Source of the DNA: Angiostrongylus vasorum
Lineage: Eukaryota; Nematoda; Chromadorea; Rhabditida; Metastrongylidae
Length of the DNA: 64,000 bases
Assembly (NCBI GenBank): GCA_018806985.1
Contig: JADANN010000464.1
Location: forward strand, 1 to 64,000
Reading direction: 5' to 3'
A program made the position numbers and the translations under genes. The notes below the pieces were generated by a model, which saw only the letters and a program-made list of their open reading frames with translations, had not been told where the DNA came from and did not search any database. Shown here piece by piece: positions 15,001 through 29,300 of this stretch (within the stretch, counting starts at the first letter, position 1; every line of letters begins with the position of its first letter).

Positions 15001-18000
15001 TCTATCAGAATCCGTCGCCATTAGGTACCTTAATGGATCGAAACTCGCTAGCTGTACCTCAAAATACACCGAATATCGCAGTATTATAAAGGAAACCGGC
15101 GAGATTTCTCTTCAACGAAACAGTTCTAGGATCCATTAAGGTCTAACTTTTTTTCAGAAAGCAATACTTCTGATCTCTATCTATCAGAATCCGTCGCCAT
15201 TAGGTACCTTAATGGATCGAAACTCGCTAGCTGTACCTCAAAATACACCGAATATCGCAGTATTATAAAGGAAACCGGCGAGATTTCTCTTGAACAAACA
15301 GTTCTAGGATCCATTAAGGTCTAACTTTTTCAGAAAGCAATACTTCTGATCTCTATCTATCAGAATCCGTCGCCATTAGGTACCTTAATGGATCGAAACT
15401 CGCTAGCTGTACCTCAAAATACACCGAATATCGCAGTATTATAAAGGAAACCGGCGAGATTTCTCTTGAACAAACAGTTCTAGGATCCATTAAGGTCTAA
15501 CTTTTTTCAGAAAGCAATACTTCTGATCTCTATCTATCAGAATCCGTCGCCATTAGGTACCTTAATGGATCGAAACTCGCTAGCTGTACCTCAAAATACA
15601 CCGAATATCGCAGTATTATAAAGGAAACCGGCGAGATTTCTCTTGAACAAACAGTTCTAGGATCCATTAAGGTCTAACTTTTTCAGAAAGCAATACTTCT
15701 GATCTCTATCTATCAGAATCCGTCGCCATTAGGTACCTTAATGGATCGAAACTCGCTAGCTGTACCTCAAAATACACCGAATATCGCAGTATTATAAAGG
15801 AAACCGGCGAGATTTCTCTTGAACAAACAGTTCTAGGATCCATTAAGGTCTAACTTTTTTTCAGAAAGCAATACTTCTGATCTCTATCTATCAGAATCCG
15901 TCGCCATTAGGTACCTTAATGGATCGAAACTCGCTAGCTGTACCTCAAAATACACCGAATATCGCAGTATTATAAAGGGAAACCGGCGAGATTTCTCTTG
16001 AACAAACAGTTCTAGGATCCATTAAGGTCTAACTTTTTTCAGAAAGCAATACTTCTGATCTCTATCTATCAGAATCCGTCGCCATTAGGTACCTTAATGG
16101 ATCGAAACTCGCTAGCTGTACCTCAAAATACACCGAATATCGCAGTATTATAAAGGAAACCGGCGAGATTTCTCTTGAACAAACAGTTCTAGGATCCATT
16201 AAGGTCTAACTTTTTTTCAGAAAGCAATACTTCTGATCTCTATCTATCAGAATCCGTCGCCATTAGGTACCTTAATGGATCGAAACTCGCTAGCTGTACC
16301 TCAAAATACACCGAATATCGCAGTATTATAAAGGAAACCGGCGAGATTTCTCTTCAACGAACAGTTCTAGGATCCATTAAGGTCTAACTTTTTTCAGAAA
16401 GCAATACTTCTGATCTCTATCTATCAGAATCCGTCGCCATTAGGTACCTTAATGGATCGAAACTCGCTAGCTGTACCTCAAAAATACACCGAATATCGCA
16501 GTATTATAAAGGAAACCGGCGAGATTTCTCTTCAACAAACAGTTCTAGGATCCATTAAGGTCTAACTTTTTTCAGAAAGCAATACTTCTGATCTCTATCT
16601 ATCAGAATCCGTCGCCATTAGGTACCTTAATGGATCGAAACTCGCTAGCTGTACCTCAAAAATACACCGAATATCGCAGTATTATAAAGGAAACCGGCGA
16701 GATTTCTCTTGAACAAACAGTTCTAGGATCCATTAAGGTCTAACTTTTTTTCAGAAAGCAATACTTCTGATCTCTATCTATCAGAATCCGTCGCCATTAG
16801 GTACCTTAATGGATCGAAACTCGCTAGCTGTACCTCAAAATACACCGAATATCGCAGTATTATAAAGGAAACCGGCGAGATTTCTCTTGAACAAACAGTT
16901 CTAGGATCCATTAAGGTCTAACTTTTTTCAGAAAGCAATACTTCTGATCTCTATCTATCAGAATCCGTCGCCATTAGGTACCTTAATGGATCGAAACTCG
17001 CTAGCTGTACCTCAAAATACACCGAATATCGCAGTATTATAAAGGAAACCGGCGAGATTTCTCTTGAACAAACAGTTCTAGGATCCATTAAGGTCTAACT
17101 TTTTTCAGAAAGCAATACTTCTGATCTCTATCTATCAGAATCCGTCGCCATTAGGTACCTTAATGGATCGAAACTCGCTAGCTGTACCTCAAAATACACC
17201 GAATATCGCAGTATTATAAAGGAAACCGGCGAGATTTCTCTTGAACAAACAGTTCTAGGATCCATTAAGGTCTAACTTTTTTCAGAAAGCAATACTTCTG
17301 ATCTCTATCTATCAGAATCCGTCGCCATTAGGTACCTTAATGGATCGAAACTCGCTAGCTGTACCTCAAAATACACCGAATATCGCAGTATTATAAAGGA
17401 AACCGGCGAGATTTCTCTTGAACAAACAGTTCTAGGATCCATTAAGGTCTAACTTTTTTTCAGAAAGCAATACTTCTGATCTCTATCTATCAGAATCCGT
17501 CGCCATTAGGTACCTTAATGGATCGAAACTCGCTAGCTGTACCTCAAAATACACCGAATATCGCAGTATTATAAAGGAAACCGGCGAGATTTCTCTTGAA
17601 CAAACAGTTCTAGGATCCATTAAGGTCTAACTTTTTTCAGAAAGCAATACTTCTGATCTCTATCTATCAGAATCCGTCGCCATTAGGTACCTTAATGGAT
17701 CGAAACTCGCTAGCTGTACCTCAAAATACACCGAATATCGCAGTATTATAAAGGAAACCGGCGAGATTTCTCTTGAACAAACAGTTCTAGGATCCATTAA
17801 GGTCTAACTTTTTTTCAGAAAGCAATACTTCTGATCTCTATCTATCAGAATCCGTCGCCATTAGGTACCTTAATGGATCGAAACTCGCTAGCTGTACCTC
17901 AAAATACACCGAATATCGCAGTATTATAAAGGAAACCGGCGAGATTTCTCTTCAACGAACAGTTCTAGGATCCATTAAGGTCTAACTTTTTTTCAGAAAG

Positions 18001-21000
18001 CAATACTTCTGATCTCTATCTATCAGAATCCGTCGCCATTAGGTACCTTAATGGATCGAAACTCGCTAGCTGTACCTCAAAATACACCGAATATCGCAGT
18101 ATTATAAAGGAAACCGGCGAGATTTCTCTTGAACAAACAGTTCTAGGATCCATTAAGGTCTAACTTTTTTCAGAAAGCAATACTTCTGATCTCTATCTAT
18201 CAGAATCCGTCGCCATTAGGTACCTTAATGGATCGAAACTCGCTAGCTGTACCTCAAAATACACCGAATATCGCAGTATTATAAAGGAAACCGGCGAGAT
18301 TTCTCTTGAACAAACAGTTCTAGGATCCATTAAGGTCTAACTTTTTTTCAGAAAGCAATACTTCTGATCTCTATCTATCAGAATCCGTCGCCATTAGGTA
18401 CCTTAATGGATCGAAACTCGCTAGCTGTACCTCAAAATACACCGAATATCGCAGTATTATAAAGGAAACCGGCGAGATTTCTCTTGAACAAACAGTTCTA
18501 GGATCCATTAAGGTCTAACTTTTTTCAGAAAGCAATACTTCTGATCTCTATCTATCAGAATCCGTCGCCATTAGGTACCTTAATGGATCGAAACTCGCTA
18601 GCTGTACCTCAAAATACACCGAATATCGCAGTATTATAAAGGAAACCGGCGAGATTTCTCTTGAACAAACAGTTCTAGGATCCATTAAGGTCTAACTTTT
18701 TTCAGAAAGCAATACTTCTGATCTCTATCTATCAGAATCCGTCGCCATTAGGTACCTTAATGGATCGAAACTCGCTAGCTGTACCTCAAAATACACCGAA
18801 TATCGCAGTATTATAAAGGAAACCGGCGAGATTTCTCTTGAACAAACAGTTCTAGGATCCATTAAGGTCTAACTTTTTTTCAGAAAGCAATACTTCTGAT
18901 CTCTATCTATCAGAATCGGTCGCCATTAGGTACCTTAATGGATCGAAACTCGCTAGCTGTACCTCAAAATACACCGAATATCGCAGTATTATAAAGGAAA
19001 CCGGCGAGATTTCTCTTGAACAAACAGTTCTAGGATCCATTAAGGTCTAACTTTTTTCAGAAAGCAATACTTCTGATCTCTATCTATCAGAATCCGTCGC
19101 CATTAGGTACCTTAATGGATCGAAACTCGCTAGCTGTACCTCAAAATACACCGAATATCGCAGTATTATAAAGGAAACCGGCGAGATTTCTCTTGAACAA
19201 ACAGTTCTAGGATCCATTAAGGTCTAACTTTTTTTCAGAAAGCAATACTTCTGATCTCTATCTATCAGAATCCGTCGCCATTAGGTACCTTAATGGATCG
19301 AAACTCGCTAGCTGTACCTCAAAATACACCGAATATCGCAGTATTATAAAGGAAACCGGCGAGATTTCTCTTGAACAAACAGTTCTAGGATCCATTAAGG
19401 TCTAACTTTTTTCAGAAAGCAATACTTCTGATCTCTATCTATCAGAATCCGTCGCCATTAGGTACCTTAATGGATCGAAACTCGCTAGCTGTACCTCAAA
19501 ATACACCGAATATCGCAGTATTATAAAGGAAACCGGCGAGATTTCTCTTGAACAAACAGTTCTAGGATCCATTAAGGTCTAACTTTTTTCAGAAAGCAAT
19601 ACTTCTGATCTCTATCTATCAGAATCCGTCGCCATTAGGTACCTTAATGGATCGAAACTCGCTAGCTGTACCTCAAAATACACCGAATATCGCAGTATTA
19701 TAAAGGAAACCGGCGAGATTTCTCTTGAACAAACAGTTCTAGGATCCATTAAGGTCTAACTTTTTTTCAGAAAGCAATACTTCTGATCTCTATCTATCAG
19801 AATCCGTCGCCATTAGGTACCTTAATGGATCGAAACTCGCTAGCTGTACCTCAAAATACACCGAATATCGCAGTATTATAAAGGAAACCGGCGAGATTTC
19901 TCTTGAACAAACAGTTCTAGGATCCATTAAGGTCTAACTTTTTTCAGAAAGCAATACTTCTGATCTCTATCTATCAGAATCCGTCGCCATTAGGTACCTT
20001 AATGGATCGAAACTCGCTAGCTGTACCTCAAAATACACCGAATATCGCAGTATTATAAAGGAAACCGGCGAGATTTCTCTTGAACAAACAGTTCTAGGAT
20101 CCATTAAGGTCTAACTTTTTTCAGAAAGCAATACTTCTGATCTCTATCTATCAGAATCCGTCGCCATTAGGTACCTTAATGGATCGAAACTCGCTAGCTG
20201 TACCTCAAAATACACCGAATATCGCAGTATTATAAAGGGAAACCGGCGAGATTTCTCTTGAACAAACAGTTCTAGGATCCATTAAGGTCTAACTTTTTTC
20301 AGAAAGCAATACTTCTGATCTCTATCTATCAGAATCCGTCGCCATTAGGTACCTTAATGGATCGAAACTCGCTAGCTGTACCTCAAAATACACCGAATAT
20401 CGCAGTATTATAAAGGAAACCGGCGAGATTTCTCTTGAACAAACAGTTCTAGGATCCATTAAGGTCTAACTTTTTCAGAAAGCAATACTTCTGATCTCTA
20501 TCTATCAGAATCCGTCGCCATTAGGTACCTTAATGGATCGAAACTCGCTAGCTGTACCTCAAAATACACCGAATATCGCAGTATTATAAAGGAAACCGGC
20601 GAGATTTCTCTTGAACAAACAGTTCTAGGATCCATTAAGGTCTAACTTTTTTTCAGAAAGCAATACTTCTGATCTCTATCTATCAGAATCCGTCGCCATT
20701 AGGTACCTTAATGGATCGAAACTCGCTAGCTGTACCTCAAAATACACCGAATATCGCAGTATTATAAAGGAAACCGGCGAGATTTCTCTTGAACAAACAG
20801 TTCTAGGATCCATTAAGGTCTAACTTTTTTCAGAAAGCAATACTTCTGATCTCTATCTATCAGAATCCGTCGCCATTAGGTACCTTAATGGATCGAAACT
20901 CGCTAGCTGTACCTCAAAATACACCGAATATCGCAGTATTATAAAGGAAACCGGCGAGATTTCTCTTGAACAAACAGTTCTAGGATCCATTAAGGTCTAA

Positions 21001-24000
21001 CTTTTTTTCAGAAAGCAATACTTCTGATCTCTATCTATCAGAATCGGTCGCCATTAGGTACCTTAATGGATCGAAACTCGCTAGCTGTACCTCAAAATAC
21101 ACCGAATATCGCAGTATTATAAAGGAAACCGGCGAGATTTCTCTTGAACAAACAGTTCTAGGATCCATTAAGGTCTAACTTTTTCAGAAAGCAATACTTC
21201 TGATCTCTATCTATCAGAATCCGTCGCCATTAGGTACCTTAATGGATCGAAACTCGCTAGCTGTACCTCAAAATACACCGAATATCGCAGTATTATAAAG
21301 GAAACCGGCGAGATTTCTCTTGAACAAACAGTTCTAGGATCCATTAAGGTCTAACTTTTTTCAGAAAGCAATACTTCTGATCTCTATCTATCAGAATCCG
21401 TCGCCATTAGGTACCTTAATTGATCGAAACTCGCTAGCTGTACCTCAAAAATACACCGAATATCGCAGTATTATAAAGGAAACCGGCGAGATTTCTCTTG
21501 AACAAACAGTTCTAGGATCCATTAAGGTCTAACTTTTTTCAGAAAGCAATACTTCTGATCTCTATCTATCAGAATCCGTCGCCATTAGGTACCTTAATGG
21601 ATCGAAACTCGCTAGCTGTACCTCAAAATACACCGAATATCGCAGTATTATAAAGGAAACCGGCGAGATTTCTCTTGAACAAACAGTTCTAGGATCCATT
21701 AAGGTCTAACTTTTTCAGAAAGCAATACTTCTGATCTCTATCTATCAGAATCCGTCGCCATTAGGTACCTTAATGGATCGAAACTCGCTAGCTGTACCTC
21801 AAAAATACACCGAATATCGCAGTATTATAAAGGGAAACCGGCGAGATTTCTCTTGAACAAACAGTTCTAGGATCCATTAAGGTCTAACTTTTTTTCAGAA
21901 AGCAATACTTCTGATCTCTATCTATCAGAATCCGTCGCCATTAGGTACCTTAATGGATCGAAACTCGCTAGCTGTACCTCAAAATACACCGAATATCGCA
22001 GTATTATAAAGGAAACCGGCGAGATTTCTCTTGAACAAACAGTTCTAGGATCCATTAAGGTCTAATTTTTTCAGAAAGCAATACTTCTGATCTCTATCTA
22101 TCAGAATCCGTCGCCATTAGGTACCTTAATGGATCGAAACTCGCTAGCTGTACCTCAAAATACACCGAATATCGCAGTATTATAAAGGAAACCGGCGAGA
22201 TTTCTCTTGAACAAACAGTTCTAGGATCCATTAAGGTCTAACTTTTTTCAGAAAGCAATACTTCTGATCTCTATCTATCAGAATCCGTCGCCATTAGGTA
22301 CCTTAATGGATCGAAACTCGCTAGCTGTACCTCAAAATACACCGAATATCGCAGTATTATAAAGGAAACCGGCGAGATTTCTCTTGAACAAACAGTTCTA
22401 GGATCCATTAAGGTCTAACTTTTTTTCAGAAAGCAATACTTCTGATCTCTATCTATCAGAATCCGTCGCCATTAGGTACCTTAATGGATCGAAACTCGCT
22501 AGCTGTACCTCAAAAATACACCGAATATCGCAGTATTATAAAGGAAACCGGCGAGATTTCTCTTGAACAAACAGTTCTAGGATCCATTAAGGTCTAATTT
22601 TTTCAGAAAGCAATACTTCTGATCTCTATCTATCAGAATCCGTCGCCATTAGGTACCTTAATGGATCGAAACTCGCTAGCTGTACCTCAAAATACACCGA
22701 ATATCGCAGTATTATAAAGGAAACCGGCGAGATTTCTCTTGAACAAACAGTTCTAGGATCCATTAAGGTCTAACTTTTTTTCAGAAAGCAATACTTCTGA
22801 TCTCTATCTATCAGAATCCGTCGCCATTAGGTACCTTAATGGATCGAAACTCGCTAGCTGTACCTCAAAATACACCGAATATCGCAGTATTATAAAGGAA
22901 ACCGGCGAGATTTCTCTTGAACAAACAGTTCTAGGATCCATTAAGGTCTAATTTTTTCAGAAAGCAATACTTCTGATCTCTATCTATCAGAATCCGTCGC
23001 CATTAGGTACCTTAATGGATCGAAACTCGCTAGCTGTACCTCAAAATACACCGAATATCGCAGTATTATAAAGGAAACCGGCGAGATTTCTCTTGAACAA
23101 ACAGTTCTAGGATCCATTAAGGTCTAACTTTTTTCAGAAAGCAATACTTCTGATCTCTATCTATCAGAATCCGTCGCCATTAGGTACCTTAATGGATCGA
23201 AACTCGCTAGCTGTACCTCAAAATACACCGAATATCGCAGTATTATAAAGGAAACCGGCGAGATTTCTCTTCAACGAACAGTTCTAGGATCCATTAAGGT
23301 CTAACTTTTTTTCAGAAAGCAATACTTCTGATCTCTATCTATCAGAATCCGTCGCCATTAGGTACCTTAATGGATCGAAACTCGCTAGCTGTACCTCAAA
23401 ATACACCGAATATCGCAGTATTATAAAGGAAACCGGCGAGATTTCTCTTGAACAAACAGTTCTAGGATCCATTAAGGTCTAACTTTTTTCAGAAAGCAAT
23501 ACTTCTGATCTCTATCTATCAGAATCCGTCGCCATTAGGTACCTTAATGGATCGAAACTCGCTAGCTGTACCTCAAAATACACCGAATATCGCAGTATTA
23601 TAAAGGAAACCGGCGAGATTTCTCTTGAACAAACAGTTCTAGGATCCATTAAGGTCTAACTTTTTTCAGAAAGCAATACTTCTGATCTCTATCTATCAGA
23701 ATCCGTCGCCATTAGGTACCTTAATGGATCGAAACTCGCTAGCTGTACCTCAAAAATACACCGAATATCGCAGTATTATAAAGGAAACCGGCGAGATTTC
23801 TCTTCAACGAACAGTTCTAGGATCCATTAAGGTCTAACTTTTTCAGAAAGCAATACTTCTGATCTCTACCTATCAGAATCCGTCGCCATTAGGTACCTTA
23901 ATGGATCGAAACTCGCTAGCTGTACCTCAAAATACACCGAATATCGCAGTATTATAAAGGGAAACCGGCGAGATTTCTCTTGAACAAACAGTTCTAGGAT

Positions 24001-26300
24001 CCATTAAGGTCTAACTTTTTCAGAAAGCAATACTTCTGATCTCTATCTATCAGAATCCGTCGCCATTAGGTACCTTAATGGATCGAAACTCGCTAGCTGT
24101 ACCTCAAAATACACCGAATATCGCAGTATTATAAAGGGAAACCGGCGAGATTTCTCTTCAACGAACAGTTCTAGGATCCATTAAGGTCTAACTTTTTTTC
24201 AGAAAGCAATACTTCTGATCTCTATCTATCAGAATCCGTCGCCATTAGGTACCTTAATGGATCGAAACTCGCTAGCTGTACCTCAAAATACACCGAATAT
24301 CGCAGTATTATAAAGGAAACCGGCGAGATTTCTCTTGAACAAACAGTTCTAGGATCCATTAAGGTCTAACTTTTTTTCAGAAAGCAATACTTCTGATCTC
24401 TATCTATCAGAATCCGTCGCCATTAGGTACCTTAATGGATCGAAACTCGCTAGCTGTACCTCAAAAATACACCGAATATCGCAGTATTATAAAGGAAACC
24501 GGCGAGATTTCTCTTGAACAAACAGTTCTAGGATCCATTAAGGTCTAACTTTTTTTCAGAAAGCAATACTTCTGATCTCTATCTATCAGAATCCGTCGCC
24601 ATTAGGTACCTTAATGGATCGAAACTCGCTAGCTGTACCTCAAAATACACCGAATATCGCAGTATTATAAAGGAAACCGGCGAGATTTCTCTTGAACAAA
24701 CAGTTCTAGGATCCATTAAGGTCTAACTTTTTTTCAGAAAGCAATACTTCTGATCTCTATCTATCAGAATCCGTCGCCATTAGGTACCTTAATGGATCGA
24801 AACTCGCTAGCTGTACCTCAAAATACACCGAATATCGCAGTATTATAAAGGAAACCGGCGAGATTTCTCTTGAACAAACAGTTCTAGGATCCATTAAGGT
24901 CTAACTTTTTTTCAGAAAGCAATACTTCTGATCTCTATCTATCAGAATCCGTCGCCATTAGGTACCTTAATGGATCGAAACTCGCTAGCTGTACCTCAAA
25001 ATACACCGAATATCGCAGTATTATAAAGGAAACCGGCGAGATTTCTCTTGAACAAACAGTTCTAGGATCCATTAAGGTCTAACTTTTTTCAGAAAGCAAT
25101 ACTTCTGATCTCTATCTATCAGAATCCGTCGCCATTAGGTACCTTAATGGATCGAAACTCGCTAGCTGTACCTCAAAATACACCGAATATCGCAGTATTA
25201 TAAAGGAAACCGGCGAGATTTCTCTTGAACAAACAGTTCTAGGATCCATTAAGGTCTAACTTTTTTCAGAAAGCAATACTTCTGATCTCTATCTATCAGA
25301 ATCCGTCGCCATTAGGTACCTTAATGGATCGAAACTCGCTAGCTGTACCTCAAAATACACCGAATATCGCAGTATTATAAAGGAAACCGGCGAGATTTCT
25401 CTTGAACAAACAGTTCTAGGATCCATTAAGGTCTAACTTTTTTTCAGAAAGCAATACTTCTGATCTCTATCTATCAGAATCCGTCGCCATTAGGGTACCT
25501 TAATGGATCGAAACTCGCTAGCTGTACCTCAAAATACACCCGAATATCGCAGTATTATAAAGGAAACCGGCGAGATTTCTCTTGAACAAACAGTTCTAGG
25601 ATCCATTAAGGTCTAACTTTTTTCAGAAAGCAATACTTCTGATCTCTATCTATCAGAATCCGTCGCCATTAGGTACCTTAATGGATCGAAACTCGCTAGC
25701 TGTACCTCAAAAATACACCGAATATCGCAGTATTATAAAGGAAACCGGCGAGATTTCTCTTGAACAAACAGTTCTAGGATCCATTAAGGTCTAACTTTTT
25801 TTCAGAAAGCAATACTTCTGATCTCTATCTATCAGAATCCGTCGCCATTAGGTACCTTAATGGATCGAAACTCGCTAGCTGTACCTCAAAATACACCGAA
25901 TATCGCAGTATTATAAAGGAAACCGGCGAGATTTCTCTGGAACAAACAGTTCTAGGATCCATTAAGGTCTAATTTTTTCAGAAAGCAATACTTCTGATCT
26001 CTATCTATCAGAATCCGTCGCCATTAGGTACCTTAATGGATCGAAACTCGCTAGCTGTACCTCAAAATACACCCGAATATCGCAGTATTATAAAGGAAAC
26101 CGGCGAGATTTCTCTTGAACAAACAGTTCTAGGATCCATTAAGGTCTAACTTTTTTTCAGAAAGCAATACTTCTGATCTCTATCTATCAGAATCCGTCGC
26201 CATTAGGTACCTTAATGGATCGAAACTCGCTAGCTGTACCTCAAAAATACACCGAATATCGCAGTATTATAAAGGAAACCGGCGAGATTTCTCTTGAACA
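1..26300. repeat. Tandem satellite array, young homogeneous variant (unit about 176-179 bp)
   Basis: Roughly 148 head-to-tail copies of one unit; successive CCGGCGAGATTTCTCTT starts fall at 1, 177, 354 and 533. Copies differ mainly by the length of a T run (5 to 8 T after GGTCTAA), one A in the CTCAAAA(A)TACACC tract, TTGAACAAA versus TTCAACGAA after GATTTCTC, and a few single-base variants. Each unit holds BamHI-, KpnI- and NheI-like palindromes (GGATCC, GGTACC, GCTAGC). No open reading frame of 60 or more codons exists in this part, so it is non-coding. The left end is outside the window. Near identity over 26 kb indicates recent homogenisation by unequal exchange or gene conversion. Hookworm-type nematodes are holocentric, so a centromere role should not be assumed. 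Confidence 0.98.
34..120. other. Representative 13-bp inverted repeat inside each satellite unit
   Basis: In the first unit GATCCATTAAGGT (34-46) is the exact reverse complement of ACCTTAATGGATC (108-120), with a 61-nt spacer. The pair recurs in nearly every homogeneous copy; units with AATTGATC instead of AATGGATC lose one pair. In the diverged variant the arms read mostly ATCCATTG and CAATGGAT, still complementary. It could form a cruciform or a stem in a transcript, or be a dyad protein site. Any function is inference. Confidence 0.8.
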
Positions 26301-29300
26301 AACAGTTCTAGGATCCATTGAAAGGTCTAATTTTTTCAGAAAGCATTACTTCTGATCTCTATCTATCAGAATCCGTCGCGATTAGGTACCTTAATGGATC
26401 GAAACTCGCTAGCTGTACCCTCAAAATACACCGAATATCGCAGTATTATAAAGGAAACCGGCGAGATTTCTCTTGAACAAACAGTTCTAGAATCCATTAA
26501 GGTCTAACTTTTTTTCAGAAAGCAATACTTCTGATCTCTATCTATCAGAATCCGTCGCCATTAGGTACCTTAATGGATCGAAACTCGCCAGCTGTACCTC
26601 AAAAATACACCCGAATATCGCGGTATTATAAAGGAAACCGGCGAGATTTCTCTTGGGACAAACAGTTCTAGGATCCATTGAGGTCTAATTTTTTCAGAAA
26701 GCAATACTTCTGATCTCTATCTATCAGAATCCGTCGCGATTAGGGTACTCTTAATGGATCGAAACTCGCCAGCTGTACCCTCAAAATACACCCAATATCG
26801 CGGTATTATAGAGGAAAACCAGCGAGATTTCTCTGAAAAAACAGTTCTAGAATCCATTGAAATCTAATTTTTTTCAGAAAGCATTACTTCTGATCTCTAC
26901 CTATCACATTCCATAGCGATTAGGTACCTCAATGGATCGAAACTCGCCGGGCTCCACCTCAAAATACACCGAATATCGCAGTATTATAGAGGAAACCAGC
27001 GAGATTTCTCTTGATAAAACAGTTCTAGAATCCATTGGAATCTAATTAGAAAGCATTACTTCTGATCTCTACCTATCACATTGCATAGCGATTAGACTCA
27101 ACGGATCGAAACTCGCCGGCTCCACCTCAAAATACACCCAATATCGCGGTGTTATAGAGGAAACCAGCGAGATTTCTCTTGGTAAAACAGTTCTAGAATC
27201 CATTGGAATCTAATTTTCTTTTAGAAAGTCATTACTTCTGATCTCTACCTATCACATTGCATAGCGATTAGACTCAATGGATCGAAACTCGCCGGCTCCA
27301 CCTCAAAATACACCCAATATCGCGGTATTATAGAGGAAACCAGCGAGATTTCTCTTGGTAAAACAGTTCTGGAATCCATTGGAAATCTTATTTCTTTTAG
27401 AAAGCATTACTTCTGATCTCTACCTATCACATTCCATAGCGATTAGATCCCTCAATGGATCGAAACTCAGCCGGCTCCACCTCAAAATACACCGAATATC
27501 GCGGTGCTATAGAGGAAACCAGCGAGATTTCTCTTGGTAAAACAGTTCTAGAATCCATTGGAATCTAATTTCTTTTTAGAAAGCATTACTTCTGATCTCT
27601 ACCTATCACATTCCATAGCGATTAGACTCCAATGGATCGAAACTCGCCGGCTCCACCCTCAAAATACACCCAATATCGCGGTATTATAGAGGAAACCAGC
27701 GAGATTTCTCTGGAAAAACAGTTCTAGAATCCATTGAAATCTAATTTTTTAGAAAGCATTACTTCTGATCTTTACCTATCACATTCCATAGCGATTAGAC
27801 CTCAATGGATCGAAACTCGCCGGGTCCCCCTCAAAATACACCCAATATCGCGGTATTATAGAGGAAACCAGCGAGATTTCTCTTGGAAAAACAGTTCTGG
27901 AATCCATTTGAATCTATTTCTAGAAAGCATTACTTCGATCTCTACCTATCACGATCCATAAGCGATTAGGCTCAATGGGATCGAAACTCGCCGGCTCCAC
28001 CTCAAAAATACACCCGAATATCGCAGTACTTTATAGAGGAAACCAGCGAGGTTTCTCTTGGTAAAAACAGTTCTAGAATCCATTGGAATCTAATTTTTTT
28101 AGAAAGTATTACTTCTGATCTCTACCTATCACATTGCATAGCGATTGAGACTCAATCGGATCGAAACTCGCCGGCTCCACCTCAAAAATACACCCAATAT
28201 CGCGGTGTTATAGAGGAAACCAGCGAGATTTCTCTTGGTAAAACAGTTCTAGAATCCATTGAAATCTTATTTTTTAGAAAGCATTACTTCTGATCTCTAC
28301 CTATCACATTCCATAGCGATTAGACCTCAACGGATCGAAACTCGCCGGCTCCACCTCAAAATACACCCAATATCGCGGTGTTATAGAGGAAACCAGCGAG
28401 GTTTCTCTCTTGGTAAAACAGTTCTAGAATCCATTGGAATCTAATTTTTTAGAAAGCATTACTTCTGATCTCTACCTAACACATTCCATAAAGCGATTAG
28501 ACTCAACGGATCGAAACTCGCCGGCTCCATCCTCAAAATACAGCCAATATCGTGGTATTATAGAGGAAACCAGCGAGATTTCTCTGGAAAAACAGTTCTA
28601 GAATCCATTAAAATCTAATTTTTTAGAAAGCATTAGTTCTGATCTCTACCTATCACATTGCATAGCGATTAGACTCAATGGATCGAAACTCGCCGGGCTC
28701 CACCTCAAAATACACCCGAATATCGCGGTGTTATAGAGGAAACCAGCGAGATTTCTCTTGGTAAAACAGTTCTAGAATCCATTGGAATCTAATTTTTTTA
28801 GAAAGCATTACTTCTGATCTCTACCTATCACATTGCATAAAGCGATTAGACCTCAATGGATCGAAACTCGCCGGCTCCACCTCAAAATACACCGAATATC
28901 GCGGTGTTATAGAGGAAACCAGCGAGGTTTCTCTTGGGTAAAACAGTTCTAGAATCCATTGAAATCTTATTTTAGAAAGCATTACTTCTGATCTCTACCT
29001 ATCACATTCCATAGCGATTAGACCTCAATGATCGAAACTCGCCGGCTCCACCTCAAAATACACCCAATATCGCGGTGTTATAGAGGAAACCAGCGAGGTT
29101 TCTCTTGGTAAAACAGTTCTAGAATCCATTGGAATCTATTTTTTTAGAAAGCATTACTTCTGATCTCTACCTATCACATTCCATAGCGATTAGACCTCAA
29201 TGGATCGAAACTCGCCGGCTCCACCTCAAAAATACACCCAATATCGCGGTATTATAGAGGAAACCAGCGAGATTTCTCTGGTAAAAACAGTTCTAGAATC

